Assembly (NCBI RefSeq): GCF_016785085.1
Contig: NZ_JAENHO010000004.1
Span: 372,001 to 436,000 of the forward strand
Origin: Paractinoplanes lichenicola
GTDB taxonomy: Bacteria; Actinomycetota; Actinomycetes; Mycobacteriales; Micromonosporaceae
Direction of reading: 5' to 3'
Length of the DNA: 64,000 bases
The position numbers and the translations under genes are program-made. The first letter of the stretch is position 1, and each line of letters starts with the position of its first letter. Below the pieces are notes generated by a model. The model made no database searches. It saw only the letters and a list, made by a program, of their open reading frames with translations, and was not told the origin of the DNA. Below are positions 40,244 to 48,651 of this stretch, one piece after another.

Positions 40244-40675
40244 GCAGCCGACCTCCCGAAACACACGACCGCGCCGCCGCAGCACCCTGTGGCCGCGGCT
40301 GGATACGGATCATCGAAATAGCGAGTTCGGGCCGATTGTGCCGACGCGGAACGGGCCGCGCAAGACGCTCGAACAAGCGGCCAAAATCCGACAAAGCACA
40401 ATGTGGATCTCCGTATTCGCAGCTCGTCGCCGATACTGGAATGATCCGTGCGGAACGGCATTTTGATCAACCGATTGGTCGTTGCGATCCGGCTAATCAC
40501 CGTGCAGCATTACCGCGGAGTGCGGCCCGGCTCGTCCCCGCTCTCCGTGCGCCCGCCCTCGCCCGCCCGATGGGGGTCCGATGTCCATGTCGTTCGCACA
40601 CCGCCCGCCCGCGCTGCCGAGCAAGGAAAGCCCCGCACACCGCCCGCCCGCGCTGCCGAAGAGGGATGTTCCCGC
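40244..40675. other. Divergent intergenic region with relatively AT-rich segment
   Basis: 432 bases between the ATPase operon (leftward) and the trypsin-STAND-WD40 gene (rightward). The part up to ~40510 is noticeably less GC-rich than its surroundings and presumably holds promoters for both directions; I could not assign -10/-35 boxes with confidence. The right part carries a 39-bp repeated unit. The STAND-WD40 frame is open through most of this interval, so some of it may be coding. Confidence 0.5.
40595..40659 (+). repeat. Direct repeat, 26-nt unit with 39-nt period
   Basis: CGCACACCGCCCGCCCGCGC followed by TGCCGA occurs exactly twice, at 40595-40620 and 40634-40659. The 39-nt period is a whole number of codons, and in the frame of the STAND-WD40 gene both copies encode RTPPARAAE followed by QG or EG. 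This either marks a short repeated N-terminal extension of that protein or a regulatory repeat in its leader. Confidence 0.8.
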
Positions 40676-43600
40676 GTGCCGCTGATCCCGATCGGCGCGA
40701 AGGTCGAGTCCTGGGCGGTGGCGCTGCATGCCACCGCCGACGACGAGGTGCCGCTCGGGGCCGGCTTCGTGGTGGATCAGACGCTCATCCTCACCAGCAC
40801 GCCCGTGGCTTTCGCCGACGGTGAGCTCCGGGACCTGTGGGTCGCCTTCCCGCAGGCTCAGCACACCGAGCGGCGCAAGGTGCGGGCCTGCCGGCTCAAC
40901 GGCCGCGCGGAACAGCGCATCGACATCGCCCTGCTCGAACTCGAGCAGCCCGTGCCCGTCTCGGTCACCCCGGCCCGGCTGCGGCTGGCCGCGACGCCGG
41001 GCCTGGTCGGCAGGCAATGGCGGGCCTGCGGTGCCGGCGGCCTGCGGGTCGAGGGCACGATCGGCGACGGCGGCCGCGAGGGCCTGGTGCGGCTGACCAC
41101 CACGGCCGGGGACGCCGGAGTGACGCGCGGTTTCACCGGCGCCGCCCTCTGGTCCCCGAATTACCGGGCGGTGGTCGGGCTGGTCGTCGACGCGGAGGCC
41201 GGCCAGGCCCTCGTGCTGGCCCACGCCGACGAGCAGCTGCCCGGCCTGAAGCTGTCCGCGCTGGGCGACTGGCGGCTCGAGGACGCCGACGAGCCCAGCC
41301 TGGCCGCGTGGGGCTGGGCCCTGACCACCGACGACGAGGCCGGCCGGCACTGGCTGCCGCGGGCCCGCGGGGTGGCGAGCGGCGCCGAGAAGGGCTCGCG
41401 GTTCCGGGGCCGGAGCGCGGCGCTGCGAGAGCTGCGGTCCTTCCTCGACCGTCCCGAGGCGGCGGGCCGGCCGCTGGTGGTGACGGGTTCGCCAGGCGTC
41501 GGCAAGTCGGCGGTGCTCGGGCGGATCGTGACGACCGCCGACCCGGGTGTGGTCGCGGCGTTGCCGCCGGACGACATCGCCGAGCGGGCCACGACCGGGT
41601 CGGTCGCCTGCGCCGTGCACGCGAAGGGCAAGACGGCGCTGGAGATCGCCGAGGAGATCGCCCGCAGCGCCGCCGCCCGGCTGCCGCAGGCCCTGGTCGA
41701 CCTCGTGCCGGCCCTGCGCTCACGGCTCGGCTCCCGCCCGGCCCGGTTCAACCTGGTCGTGGACGCCCTCGACGAGGTGGTCACCCCCGGCGACGCCCGC
41801 GCCCTGGTCGAGGAGGTGCTGGTGCCGCTGGCCCGCAGCTGCGCCGAGCTCGGGGCCCAGGTCGTGGTGGGCACCCGGCGGTCCGACGACGCCGGTGATC
41901 TGCTGGGCGGGTTCGGGGCGGACGCCCACGTGATCGATCTGGACGCCCCGGCGTTCTTCTCGGCCGAGGACCTCGCGGCCTACGCCCAGGCCACCCTGCA
42001 GCACGCCGGCGGGGGAGCGTACGCCGATCCGGTGGTCGCCGAACCGGTGGCGCGCCGGATCGCCGAGCTGGCCGACCGCAACTTCCTGATCGCCGGGCTG
42101 GTGGCCCGCACCCGCGCCCTGCGCGACGTCGAACCGGTCGACCCGGCACGGGTCTCGTTCACGGCCACGGTCGGCGACGCCCTCAACGAGTACGTTCACG
42201 ACCTGCCCCCGGCGGGCGGCGCGTCCGCCGGGATGGCGCTCACGGCTCTCGCGTACGCGGAAACGCCCGGTCTGCCCATGGAGTTGTGGCGGCTCGCCGT
42301 GCGGGCGCTGGGCGCGGAGGTCGCGGCCGGGCAGCTGCGGGACTTCGCGAGATCGTCGGCGGCCAACTTCCTCGTCGAGAGCGGCGACCCCGAGCAGCCC
42401 ACGTATCGCCTGTTCCACCAGGCCCTCAACGACGCGTTGCTGAGCAGCCGGGAGGAGGCGGGGCGGCGCCGGGACGACGAACGGCGGCTCGTCGGCGCCT
42501 GGCTCGGGCTGGGCCGGGCGGACGGGTGGGACGAGGCGCCCGAATATCTGCTGCGCTCGCTCCCGGCGCACGCGGCGCGGGCCGACCTGATCGACGAGTT
42601 GCTGGCCGACGACGGCTATCTGTTGCACGCCCGCCTGGAACGCCTGCTGCCGCACGCCGACACCGCCCGCACCGAGGCCGGCCGCGCCCGCAAGCTGTTG
42701 CTGCAGCGTACGCCGGTCGCGGTGACCGCCGAGCCGGAGGAGCGGGCCGCGCAGTTCTCGGTCGTCGACCGGCTCGACGCTCTCGGGGCCAAGGTGAGCA
42801 CCTCGGGGGCCCGCTATCGGGCGCGCTGGGCCCACACGCCGCCGCGGCTCGAGCGTACGGTGCTGGAGGGGCATTCGCTGGCGGTGCACGACGTGTGCGC
42901 CATCGTCGTCGACGGGCGGAGCCTGCTCGCGTCGGGCGGCGAGGACGGCACGGTCCGGCTCTGGGATCCGATCACCAATCAGACCGTCCGCTCGTTCGCC
43001 TGTCACGACGACTGCATCCGGAGCCTGAGCGCCGTCACGGCCGGTGGGGTCACGCTGCTGGCGACGGCGAGCCACGACGGGACGATCGGCCTCTGGGATC
43101 CGCGCTCGGGAACGCACCGGAGCACCTTCGTGGGGCACGACGACTGGATCCGCAACCTGTGCTCGCTGCCGATGCCCGCGGGTGACCTGCTCGTCTCGGC
43201 CGGGGACGACCGGACCGTACGGATCTGGGACGTCGCCTCCGGAATGCCCGCGCGCACGCTGCGGGGGCACACCGGGTGGGTCACCGCCGTGACGCACGTT
43301 CCGGTCCCGCAGTCGTACGGGATCCTCGCGTCGGCCGGGTTCGACAGTTGCGTGCTGCTGTGGGATCCGCTCTCCGGCCGCTGTCTGCGCGAGCTGCACG
43401 GGCACGACGGCTGGGTGACCACGCTGTATCCGGTCGTGACCGACAAGTGGACCCTGCTCGCCTCGGGCGGCTACGACGGCACGGTGCGGCTGTGGGATCC
43501 GATCGGCGGGCGGGAGGTCGCGACGCTGACCCCCGGGTCGGGGCCGATCACCGACATCTGCACGATCCGGTCCGAGCAGGGCTGCATCCTCGCCGTGACC

Positions 43601-44671
43601 GGGGAGGACGGCACGGTCCGGCTGTGGGACGTCGAGACCGGCGTCGAGCGGCGGGGGCTGCGCGGGCACGCGAGCTGGATCCGGGCCGTCTGCGAGCTGC
43701 CGGTGAGCGGGCGCAACCTGCTGGCCACCGCGGGCGACGACGGCACCGTACGGGTGTGGGATCCGCGCGGCGACCTGCCCAGGGCGGTCCGGGAGAGCGA
43801 GCTGCCGGGCCTGGTGGCCGACGTCAGCGCGGTCCGGCGGGGCGACGAGACGCTGGTCGCGACGGCCGGGGGCGACGGCGCGATCCGGCTCTGGGAGCTG
43901 GCCACGGGAGCGGCCCGCGGCGAGCTGGGGTCGCACTTCGGGCCGGTCAACGCGCTCTGCGCGACCGAGTCGGGGCTGGCCTCGGCGGGCGAGGACGGGC
44001 ACGTCCTGCAGTGGGACGTCGACGGCCACGAGCCGCCCGAGCCGTTCCAGGCGCACGAGGAGCCGGTCAAGGCGGTCTGCGTCGTCGACCGGCACGGCGA
44101 GCCGATCATGGCGTCGGCCGGGGACGACATGACCGTACGGCTGTGGGAACCGCGGACGGCGCGGCCGGTCGACGGGCTGATCGGCCACCGGAACTGGGTG
44201 ACCTCGCTGACGACGGTCGTGCGGGACGGCCGGCAGGTGCTGGCGTCGGCCGACAAGAACGGCGTGGTCCGGTTGTGGGACGGCGCGGGCGGCCGGCTGT
44301 GGGAGCAGAACCATCACAACGACGGCGTGAACGCGTTGTGCGCCCTGCAACTGCCGGACAGGCAGGTGGTGGTGTCGGCCGGGATCGACTGCACGATCCG
44401 GCTGTGGGATCTCGTCGACGGCCGCCCGATCCGGGTCCTGACCGGGCACACGGCCGAGGTCACGGGGGTCACGCCGGCGGTGCTCGACGGGCGTACGGTG
44501 CTCGTGTCGTGCGGGCTCGACCGGACCGTACGGGTGTGGGATCCGCGCCTCGGCAAGTCGCTGCTCGTCATCCCGGTGCATCACCGCGCGCTGGCCGTCC
44601 GTCAGATCGACGACCACCTGATCGTGGGTCTCGACCGCGGCCTGCTGGCCCTGACCCTGGGCCGGCTCTGA
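40676..44671 (+). CDS. Degenerate trypsin-like/STAND NTPase/14-blade WD40 protein
   Basis: 1331 residues from GTG 40676 (MPLIPIGAKVESWAVALHAT); the frame is open from 40448, so the start is uncertain. Domain 1 (1-~200) is trypsin-like, but the His site reads LILTSTPVA instead of a TAAH motif and the Ser site reads GFTGAALW (Thr154); Asp83 remains (RIDIALL). Domain 2 is a STAND/NACHT-type NTPase with Walker A GSPGVGKSAV (~271-280) and Walker B LVVDALDEV (~360). From ~residue 725 about 14 WD40 repeats follow (DGTVRLWD, DRTVRIWD and similar), enough for two seven-blade propellers. Such proteins are proposed conflict/apoptosis-like sensors of multicellular bacteria. It is divergent from the ATPase operon. 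Confidence 0.88.
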   Translation: MPLIPIGAKVESWAVALHATADDEVPLGAGFVVDQTLILTSTPVAFADGELRDLWVAFPQAQHTERRKVRACRLNGRAEQRIDIALLELEQPVPVSVTPARLRLAATPGLVGRQWRACGAGGLRVEGTIGDGGREGLVRLTTTAGDAGVTRGFTGAALWSPNYRAVVGLVVDAEAGQALVLAHADEQLPGLKLSALGDWRLEDADEPSLAAWGWALTTDDEAGRHWLPRARGVASGAEKGSRFRGRSAALRELRSFLDRPEAAGRPLVVTGSPGVGKSAVLGRIVTTADPGVVAALPPDDIAERATTGSVACAVHAKGKTALEIAEEIARSAAARLPQALVDLVPALRSRLGSRPARFNLVVDALDEVVTPGDARALVEEVLVPLARSCAELGAQVVVGTRRSDDAGDLLGGFGADAHVIDLDAPAFFSAEDLAAYAQATLQHAGGGAYADPVVAEPVARRIAELADRNFLIAGLVARTRALRDVEPVDPARVSFTATVGDALNEYVHDLPPAGGASAGMALTALAYAETPGLPMELWRLAVRALGAEVAAGQLRDFARSSAANFLVESGDPEQPTYRLFHQALNDALLSSREEAGRRRDDERRLVGAWLGLGRADGWDEAPEYLLRSLPAHAARADLIDELLADDGYLLHARLERLLPHADTARTEAGRARKLLLQRTPVAVTAEPEERAAQFSVVDRLDALGAKVSTSGARYRARWAHTPPRLERTVLEGHSLAVHDVCAIVVDGRSLLASGGEDGTVRLWDPITNQTVRSFACHDDCIRSLSAVTAGGVTLLATASHDGTIGLWDPRSGTHRSTFVGHDDWIRNLCSLPMPAGDLLVSAGDDRTVRIWDVASGMPARTLRGHTGWVTAVTHVPVPQSYGILASAGFDSCVLLWDPLSGRCLRELHGHDGWVTTLYPVVTDKWTLLASGGYDGTVRLWDPIGGREVATLTPGSGPITDICTIRSEQGCILAVTGEDGTVRLWDVETGVERRGLRGHASWIRAVCELPVSGRNLLATAGDDGTVRVWDPRGDLPRAVRESELPGLVADVSAVRRGDETLVATAGGDGAIRLWELATGAARGELGSHFGPVNALCATESGLASAGEDGHVLQWDVDGHEPPEPFQAHEEPVKAVCVVDRHGEPIMASAGDDMTVRLWEPRTARPVDGLIGHRNWVTSLTTVVRDGRQVLASADKNGVVRLWDGAGGRLWEQNHHNDGVNALCALQLPDRQVVVSAGIDCTIRLWDLVDGRPIRVLTGHTAEVTGVTPAVLDGRTVLVSCGLDRTVRVWDPRLGKSLLVIPVHHRALAVRQIDDHLIVGLDRGLLALTLGRL

Positions 44672-44734
44672 CCCTGGGCCGGACGGCGAAGCGGCGGTGG
44701 ACCTGCCGGTGAAAGATGCCTAAGATCCACGGCG

Positions 44735-45289
44735 ATGGATTCCTTGGCTCCGGTGCCTCTGCGCAAACGGCCCGTCGACCTGTTCTTCGTGGCGTTTTTC
44801 GTGTTCAACGCGGTCGTCGTCACGTACACGATCGACATCGAGCAGTTGGTCATCGACGATCCGGACCGATTCAGCTATCCGCTCTGGCCGCCGCCGCCCG
44901 TCGTCGACTTCATCCACTGGTACGGGCGGTCGTTCGACCCGCTGCTGATGGCCCGGCCGGCCTTCTGGCAGATGACCATCTGGATCGATGTCCTGCTCTT
45001 CGGCCCGTTCTATCTGGCCGCCGTCTACGCGTTCGTCCGGTCGCGGTCCTGGATCCGGGTGCCGGCCCTGGTCTGGTCCGGCATGATGGCGTCCAACGTG
45101 CTGATCATCCTGATGGAGCAGCGGTTCGGCGTCTCCGCCAGCCCGCACTTCGGCGTCGTGCTTGGGGCCTACCTGCCGTGGCTGCTCGGAGCGGTCGCGA
45201 TGTTCCTGCGGATGCGCAAGGCCGAGCCGTTCCCCGAGGGCGACGCGGCCGGCCGGAGCCGCCGCGCCGCACTTGCCCCATCCGCCTGA
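44735..45289 (+). CDS. EXPERA-like (emopamil-binding/TMEM97-type) membrane protein
   Basis: 184 residues with four transmembrane segments: PVDLFFVAFFVFNAVVVTYT, FWQMTIWIDVLLFGPFYLAA, IRVPALVWSGMMASNVLIIL and FGVVLGAYLPWLLGAVAMFL. The arrangement of acidic residues within helices (WIDVLLF) and the overall four-helix pattern fits the EXPERA fold of sterol isomerase/sigma-2 receptor relatives, which are found scattered in actinobacteria. The bacterial function is unknown. It follows the STAND-WD40 gene on the same strand after 63 nt. Confidence 0.7.
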   Translation: MDSLAPVPLRKRPVDLFFVAFFVFNAVVVTYTIDIEQLVIDDPDRFSYPLWPPPPVVDFIHWYGRSFDPLLMARPAFWQMTIWIDVLLFGPFYLAAVYAFVRSRSWIRVPALVWSGMMASNVLIILMEQRFGVSASPHFGVVLGAYLPWLLGAVAMFLRMRKAEPFPEGDAAGRSRRAALAPSA

Positions 45290-45304
45290 CGACCCCTTAG
45301 CGCT

Positions 45305-45670
45305 TCAGTTCGTAAGTCCTTCGGGGGTTGACGGTTCGGGGCTTCGATGCGGCCAGTCGGTGATCGGGCTGATGAGGACCTCGCAGACGAAGTCGAGGGC
45401 GTCTTCGGTGGTGCCGCTGAACCAGTACTGGTCTTCGTAGCTGTTGTTGCTGGCCCGGTAGGTAGCCAGGCGCCAGCGGTGGGCGGATCCGCTGTAACGC
45501 AGTCGCATCACCGGTAGCTGCTGCTGCCCGCCGGTCAACTCGACGCTGACGTAGGCGAACTGACCGTGGTAGCGCACGTGGACTCCGGTCAGCTGCGGCC
45601 ATTTCTGCTCGGCCTGTGCCTGCAGCCGCTGCGGCAGGGACGTCTTCGTGGAGGCAGGAATGACCGGCAT
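45305..45670 (-). CDS. Conserved hypothetical protein
   Basis: 121 residues from ATG 45670 (MPVIPASTKTSLPQRLQAQA). The frame is open 84 nt further, but that part looks like shadow sequence. The body (WPQLTGVHVRYHGQFAYVSV, PVMRLRYSGSAHRWRLATYR, NSYEDQYWFSGTTEDALDFV) matches short actinobacterial hypothetical proteins I have seen near mobile regions. No catalytic motif is visible and the function is unknown. Confidence 0.7.
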   Translation of the reverse strand: MPVIPASTKTSLPQRLQAQAEQKWPQLTGVHVRYHGQFAYVSVELTGGQQQLPVMRLRYSGSAHRWRLATYRASNNSYEDQYWFSGTTEDALDFVCEVLISPITDWPHRSPEPSTPEGLTN

Positions 45671-45819
45671 GGTCACATCCTGCCCCTGCGGCGTGTCCTG
45701 CCGGGCTGCGGCACGCCTGGTCGGCATCCTCGACCGGCCCTCAAGCGAGATCATCTTCGATGGAAGCTGGCCGGTGCCCGTCCCTCACGCACGTCTGATC
45801 ATCTTGACCCGCCCAAGCA

Positions 45820-46578
45820 CTAAGCGAAGCTGGTTGTCGCCAGAGCGGCCGCGACTAGCAGGCCCAAGCCGTTCGTGGCCCAATGCAGGGCGGCCGCGGC
45901 TAAGAGGCTTCCGCTGCGGCGGCGGAGTTCGCACAGGAGCAGGCCGGCCACGGCGGTGAACGCGACCGCTCCCAGGACGGCCAGCACGCGACCGGTGGTG
46001 CCGGCGCCGACCGCGTCTCCGACGGCCTGGTTGGCTGAGTTCAGGCGTAAAGACGGGAGGATGTGCCACAGGCCGAACAGGACTGAGGATGTGATGCTGG
46101 CCCAGACGGCGCCGCGGTGGCGGTTGATCACGCCCATCAGGACGCCGCGGAAGGCGATCTCCTCCAACAGCACGGTGCCCAGCGGGACGATGATGAAGGC
46201 TGCCATCAAAGCCGCGCCCGGGTGCAAGTGGTAGCGGACGTCGTGGAAGGCGGGGCGGGTCCACGGGAGGGCTACGCCGATGGCGTAGACGAGAGCTACG
46301 GCCAGGATCGCGCCGACGGCATACTTCAGGCCGGGCACCAGCGTACGGCGGGAAAGTCCTAAGTCGTGCCAGGTGAGGCCGGCTCGGCGGGCAAGGAGCA
46401 CCAGGAAGGCCGCGACGAGGGGGCCGGCGACCAGGCCGGTGTGGGGTGGGCCGAACTTGTCGGCGACGTTGACCGCGGCCAGGATGGGGACGACCGCGCC
46501 GAGCAGGAGAAACAGGCGGCGGCGGGACGGGTGGGTGGCAGGCATGACCGGGGAAGCGTACCCGGATGCGGGCGTCAT
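45820..46578 (-). CDS. CPBP family intramembrane glutamic endopeptidase
   Basis: 252 residues with seven to eight transmembrane helices and the CPBP/CAAX protease motifs: EEIAFRGVLMG (EExxxR), FGLWHILPSL (FxxxH) and HWATNGLG (HxxxN). ATG 46578 overlaps the stop of the XRE regulator gene by 4 nt (ATGA) and is chosen for that reason; ATG 46545 (MPATHPSRRR) is the alternative. It cleaves within the membrane; the substrate is unknown. It is co-operonic with the regulator. Confidence 0.85.
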   Translation of the reverse strand: MTPASGYASPVMPATHPSRRRLFLLLGAVVPILAAVNVADKFGPPHTGLVAGPLVAAFLVLLARRAGLTWHDLGLSRRTLVPGLKYAVGAILAVALVYAIGVALPWTRPAFHDVRYHLHPGAALMAAFIIVPLGTVLLEEIAFRGVLMGVINRHRGAVWASITSSVLFGLWHILPSLRLNSANQAVGDAVGAGTTGRVLAVLGAVAFTAVAGLLLCELRRRSGSLLAAAALHWATNGLGLLVAAALATTSFA

Positions 46579-47417
46579 ACTCCGGCGGTGAACTCCTGCA
46601 GGCCCAGCACGCGCAACAGCTCGTAGCGCTCGCGTGACGGCGCGTCGGCGGGAGTGAGCACGAGCAGCATCTGGCGCTGATCGGGCGTCATCAGTGTCTC
46701 GCAGTCCATGACCAGGGGACCCACCCGTGGATCAAGGAACGTCTTACGGTCGGCGCGGCGCACGCCGACCTCGTGTTCGGACCAGCGGGCGCGGAATTCC
46801 TCACTTTCCTCCGACAGGTGCGCGATCAGCCGTACGAGGGAAGGGTCGTCATGCCGGCGCCCGGCCACCGCACGCAGGTCCGCCACCGTGGCCCGGCTCA
46901 GGTGATCATGCTCTTCGACCGGATGCAGGGCGCGGATGGCCGGCTCGGTGAACCACCGGTAGATGTGGAAGCGCCGATCGCCGGTCAGACCGGTCTGCAC
47001 GCCGCCGAGCAGCAGCGAACCCCGGGACTGGGCGAGGGTCTCGCCGAGATCGGACAGGACCATGGCCACGGTGTCGCCGAGCAGATCCAGCATCCGTACG
47101 AGACCCTGGCGGGCCAGGCGTGACGAGCTCTCGGCGGGCGGGGGCTGGTGGCCGGCCAGATGGAACAGGTGATCACGCTCGTCGTCGGAGAGCCGCAGCG
47201 CGCGGGCCAGGGCGCCCAGCATCTGGGTCGACGGCTGGCTGCTGCGGCCCTGCTCGAGCCGTACGACGTAGTCGCTCGACATGCCGGCCAGCATCGCCAC
47301 CTCCTCGCGACGCAGCCCGGCGGTGCGGCGGCGGGGGCCCTCGGCCAGACCCGCCTCGGCCGGGCGGATCGCCTCGCGGCGGCGGCGCAGGAAGTCGGCT
47401 AGCTCTTCACGCTGCAT
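46575..47417 (-). CDS. XRE-family regulator with MmyB-like ligand-binding domain
   Basis: 280 residues from ATG 47417, which has GAGGA eight bases upstream; the ATG nine bases earlier has no room for one. HTH: RRTAGLRREEVAMLAGMSSD and YVVRLEQGRSSQPSTQMLGA. The C-terminal PAS-like MmyB domain (YRWFTEPAIRALHPVEEHDH, then LIAHLSEESEEFRARWSEHE) binds a small ligand, fatty-acid-like in characterised relatives. It is divergent from an aldo/keto reductase gene with an inverted repeat between, the common arrangement for MmyB-type regulators controlling a neighbouring oxidoreductase. Confidence 0.9.
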   Translation of the reverse strand: MQREELADFLRRRREAIRPAEAGLAEGPRRRTAGLRREEVAMLAGMSSDYVVRLEQGRSSQPSTQMLGALARALRLSDDERDHLFHLAGHQPPPAESSSRLARQGLVRMLDLLGDTVAMVLSDLGETLAQSRGSLLLGGVQTGLTGDRRFHIYRWFTEPAIRALHPVEEHDHLSRATVADLRAVAGRRHDDPSLVRLIAHLSEESEEFRARWSEHEVGVRRADRKTFLDPRVGPLVMDCETLMTPDQRQMLLVLTPADAPSRERYELLRVLGLQEFTAGV

Positions 47418-47453
47418 GAAATCCATCCTCGCCGGGCCCGTGCGGGCTATCCA

Positions 47454-47488
47454 GGGAGCGGCTCTCCCACGATAAGCGCTCCGCTCCC
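47454..47488. promoter_or_regulatory. 8-bp inverted repeat between XRE regulator and aldo/keto reductase
   Basis: GGGAGCGG at 47454-47461 and its exact complement CCGCTCCC at 47481-47488, with 19 bp between. The repeat occupies the short divergent spacer, where an operator for the XRE/MmyB regulator would be expected. Its GC-richness makes chance more likely than for the MarR site. Confidence 0.5.
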
Positions 47489-47520
47489 GTCACCGCCGCG
47501 ATCGGCGCAGGCTGGTCTCC

Positions 47521-48519
47521 ATGCAGACACGAAACCTGGGCAAGAACGGCCCCACCGTCTCGGCGCTCGGCCTCGGCGCGATGGGCATGTCGAACGGCGT
47601 CTACGGCACCTCGGAGCGCGCGGAGAGCATCGCCACGGTGCACGCCGCGCTGGACGCGGGCGTCACGCTGATCGACACCGGCGACTTCTACGGCATGGGT
47701 CACAACGAGTTACTGCTGGCCGAGGCGTTGCGCGGCCGGCCTCGCGACAGCTACCAGCTGAGCGTCAAGTTCGGCGCGCTGCGCGGCCCCGACCACTCGT
47801 GGGGCGGCAACGACGGGCGGCCCGCGGCCGTGAAGAACTTCCTGGCGTACTCGCTGAACCGGCTGGGCGTCGACTACATCGACGTCTACCGGCCGGCCCG
47901 GCTCGACCCGGCGGTCCCGATCGAGGACACAGTCGGCGCGATCAAGGAGATGATCGACGCCGGGTTCGTCCGGCACGTCGGGCTGTCCGAGGTCGACGCG
48001 GCGACGATCCGGCGGGCCCACGCCGTGCACCCGATCGCCGACCTGCAGATCGAGTACTCGCTGATCTCGCGCGCCGTGGAGGGCGACATCCTGCCCACGC
48101 TGCGGGAGCTGGGTGTCGGCCTGACCGCGTACGGGGTGCTCAGCCGGGGTTTGATCTCGGGGCACTGGAACGCGGCGCGCGGCGGCGAGGCGGGCGACTT
48201 CCGCGGGATGACGCCACGATTCTCCGGCGACAACCTGGACCACAACCTGACGCTGGTCGAGGCGCTGCGCCGGGTGGCCGCGGCCAAGGGCTGCACGGTC
48301 GCCCAGCTGGCCATCGCCTGGGTGGCGGCCCAGGGCACGGACATCGTCCCGCTGGTGGGGGCCCGTACGAGGGAACGCCTTGCCGAGGCCCTGCCGGCGC
48401 TCGACCTCACGCTGACCGCCGACGACCTGGCCGAGATCGAGAAGGCGGTGCCGGCGGGCGCGGCCCGGGGCGACCGCTACCCGACCGCGATGATGGGCAG
48501 CCTGGGCGCGGGTAACTAG
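47521..48519 (+). CDS. Aldo/keto reductase with altered catalytic tetrad
   Basis: 332 residues, MQTRNLGKNGPTVSALGLGA. Asp53 and Tyr58 (TLIDTGDFYGMGHNELLLAE) and Lys83 (SVKFGALRG) are present, but the strand that normally gives the catalytic His reads DVYRPARLDPAVP, so the His is replaced (compare [13 protein letters not shown] in the other AKR of this window). The cofactor segment VPLVGARTRERLAEAL is present. It starts after a short divergent spacer from the XRE/MmyB regulator. It may still bind NADPH; activity or specificity is likely altered. Confidence 0.88.
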   Translation: MQTRNLGKNGPTVSALGLGAMGMSNGVYGTSERAESIATVHAALDAGVTLIDTGDFYGMGHNELLLAEALRGRPRDSYQLSVKFGALRGPDHSWGGNDGRPAAVKNFLAYSLNRLGVDYIDVYRPARLDPAVPIEDTVGAIKEMIDAGFVRHVGLSEVDAATIRRAHAVHPIADLQIEYSLISRAVEGDILPTLRELGVGLTAYGVLSRGLISGHWNAARGGEAGDFRGMTPRFSGDNLDHNLTLVEALRRVAAAKGCTVAQLAIAWVAAQGTDIVPLVGARTRERLAEALPALDLTLTADDLAEIEKAVPAGAARGDRYPTAMMGSLGAGN

Positions 48520-48633
48520 CGTCCCGCCTGGACAGCGCGACGGGGTTCGGGCCGTCCGGGCGGAAACAACTTTGGTGTGGTTGGCAAATAGTGGATGTCG
48601 ATCACTTGTGCCCGGATTTGGGCTCGCTTTCTG

Positions 48634-48649
48634 TCGTACGTGTGTACGA
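48634..48649. promoter_or_regulatory. SOS-box-like palindrome TCGTACGTGTGTACGA
   Basis: TCGTAC and GTACGA flank GTGT, the same 6-4-6 layout as the actinobacterial LexA box TCGAAC-N4-GTTCGA with one base changed per arm. It ends 2 nt before ATG 48652 of the DUF222-HNH gene; related 13E12 genes of mycobacteria are associated with LexA boxes. Binding is an inference. Confidence 0.45.
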
Positions 48650-48651
48650 AG

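Noticed and set aside
41720..44617. Leftward 965-codon frame opposite the STAND-WD40 gene
   Set aside because: Clear shadow of the WD40 repeats, with periodic Arg/Pro/Asp-rich translation.
42880..44650. Periodic DNA similarity resembling a tandem repeat array
   Set aside because: The periodicity comes from WD40 protein repeats (about 43 codons) that diverge at DNA level; it is not a CRISPR or satellite array.
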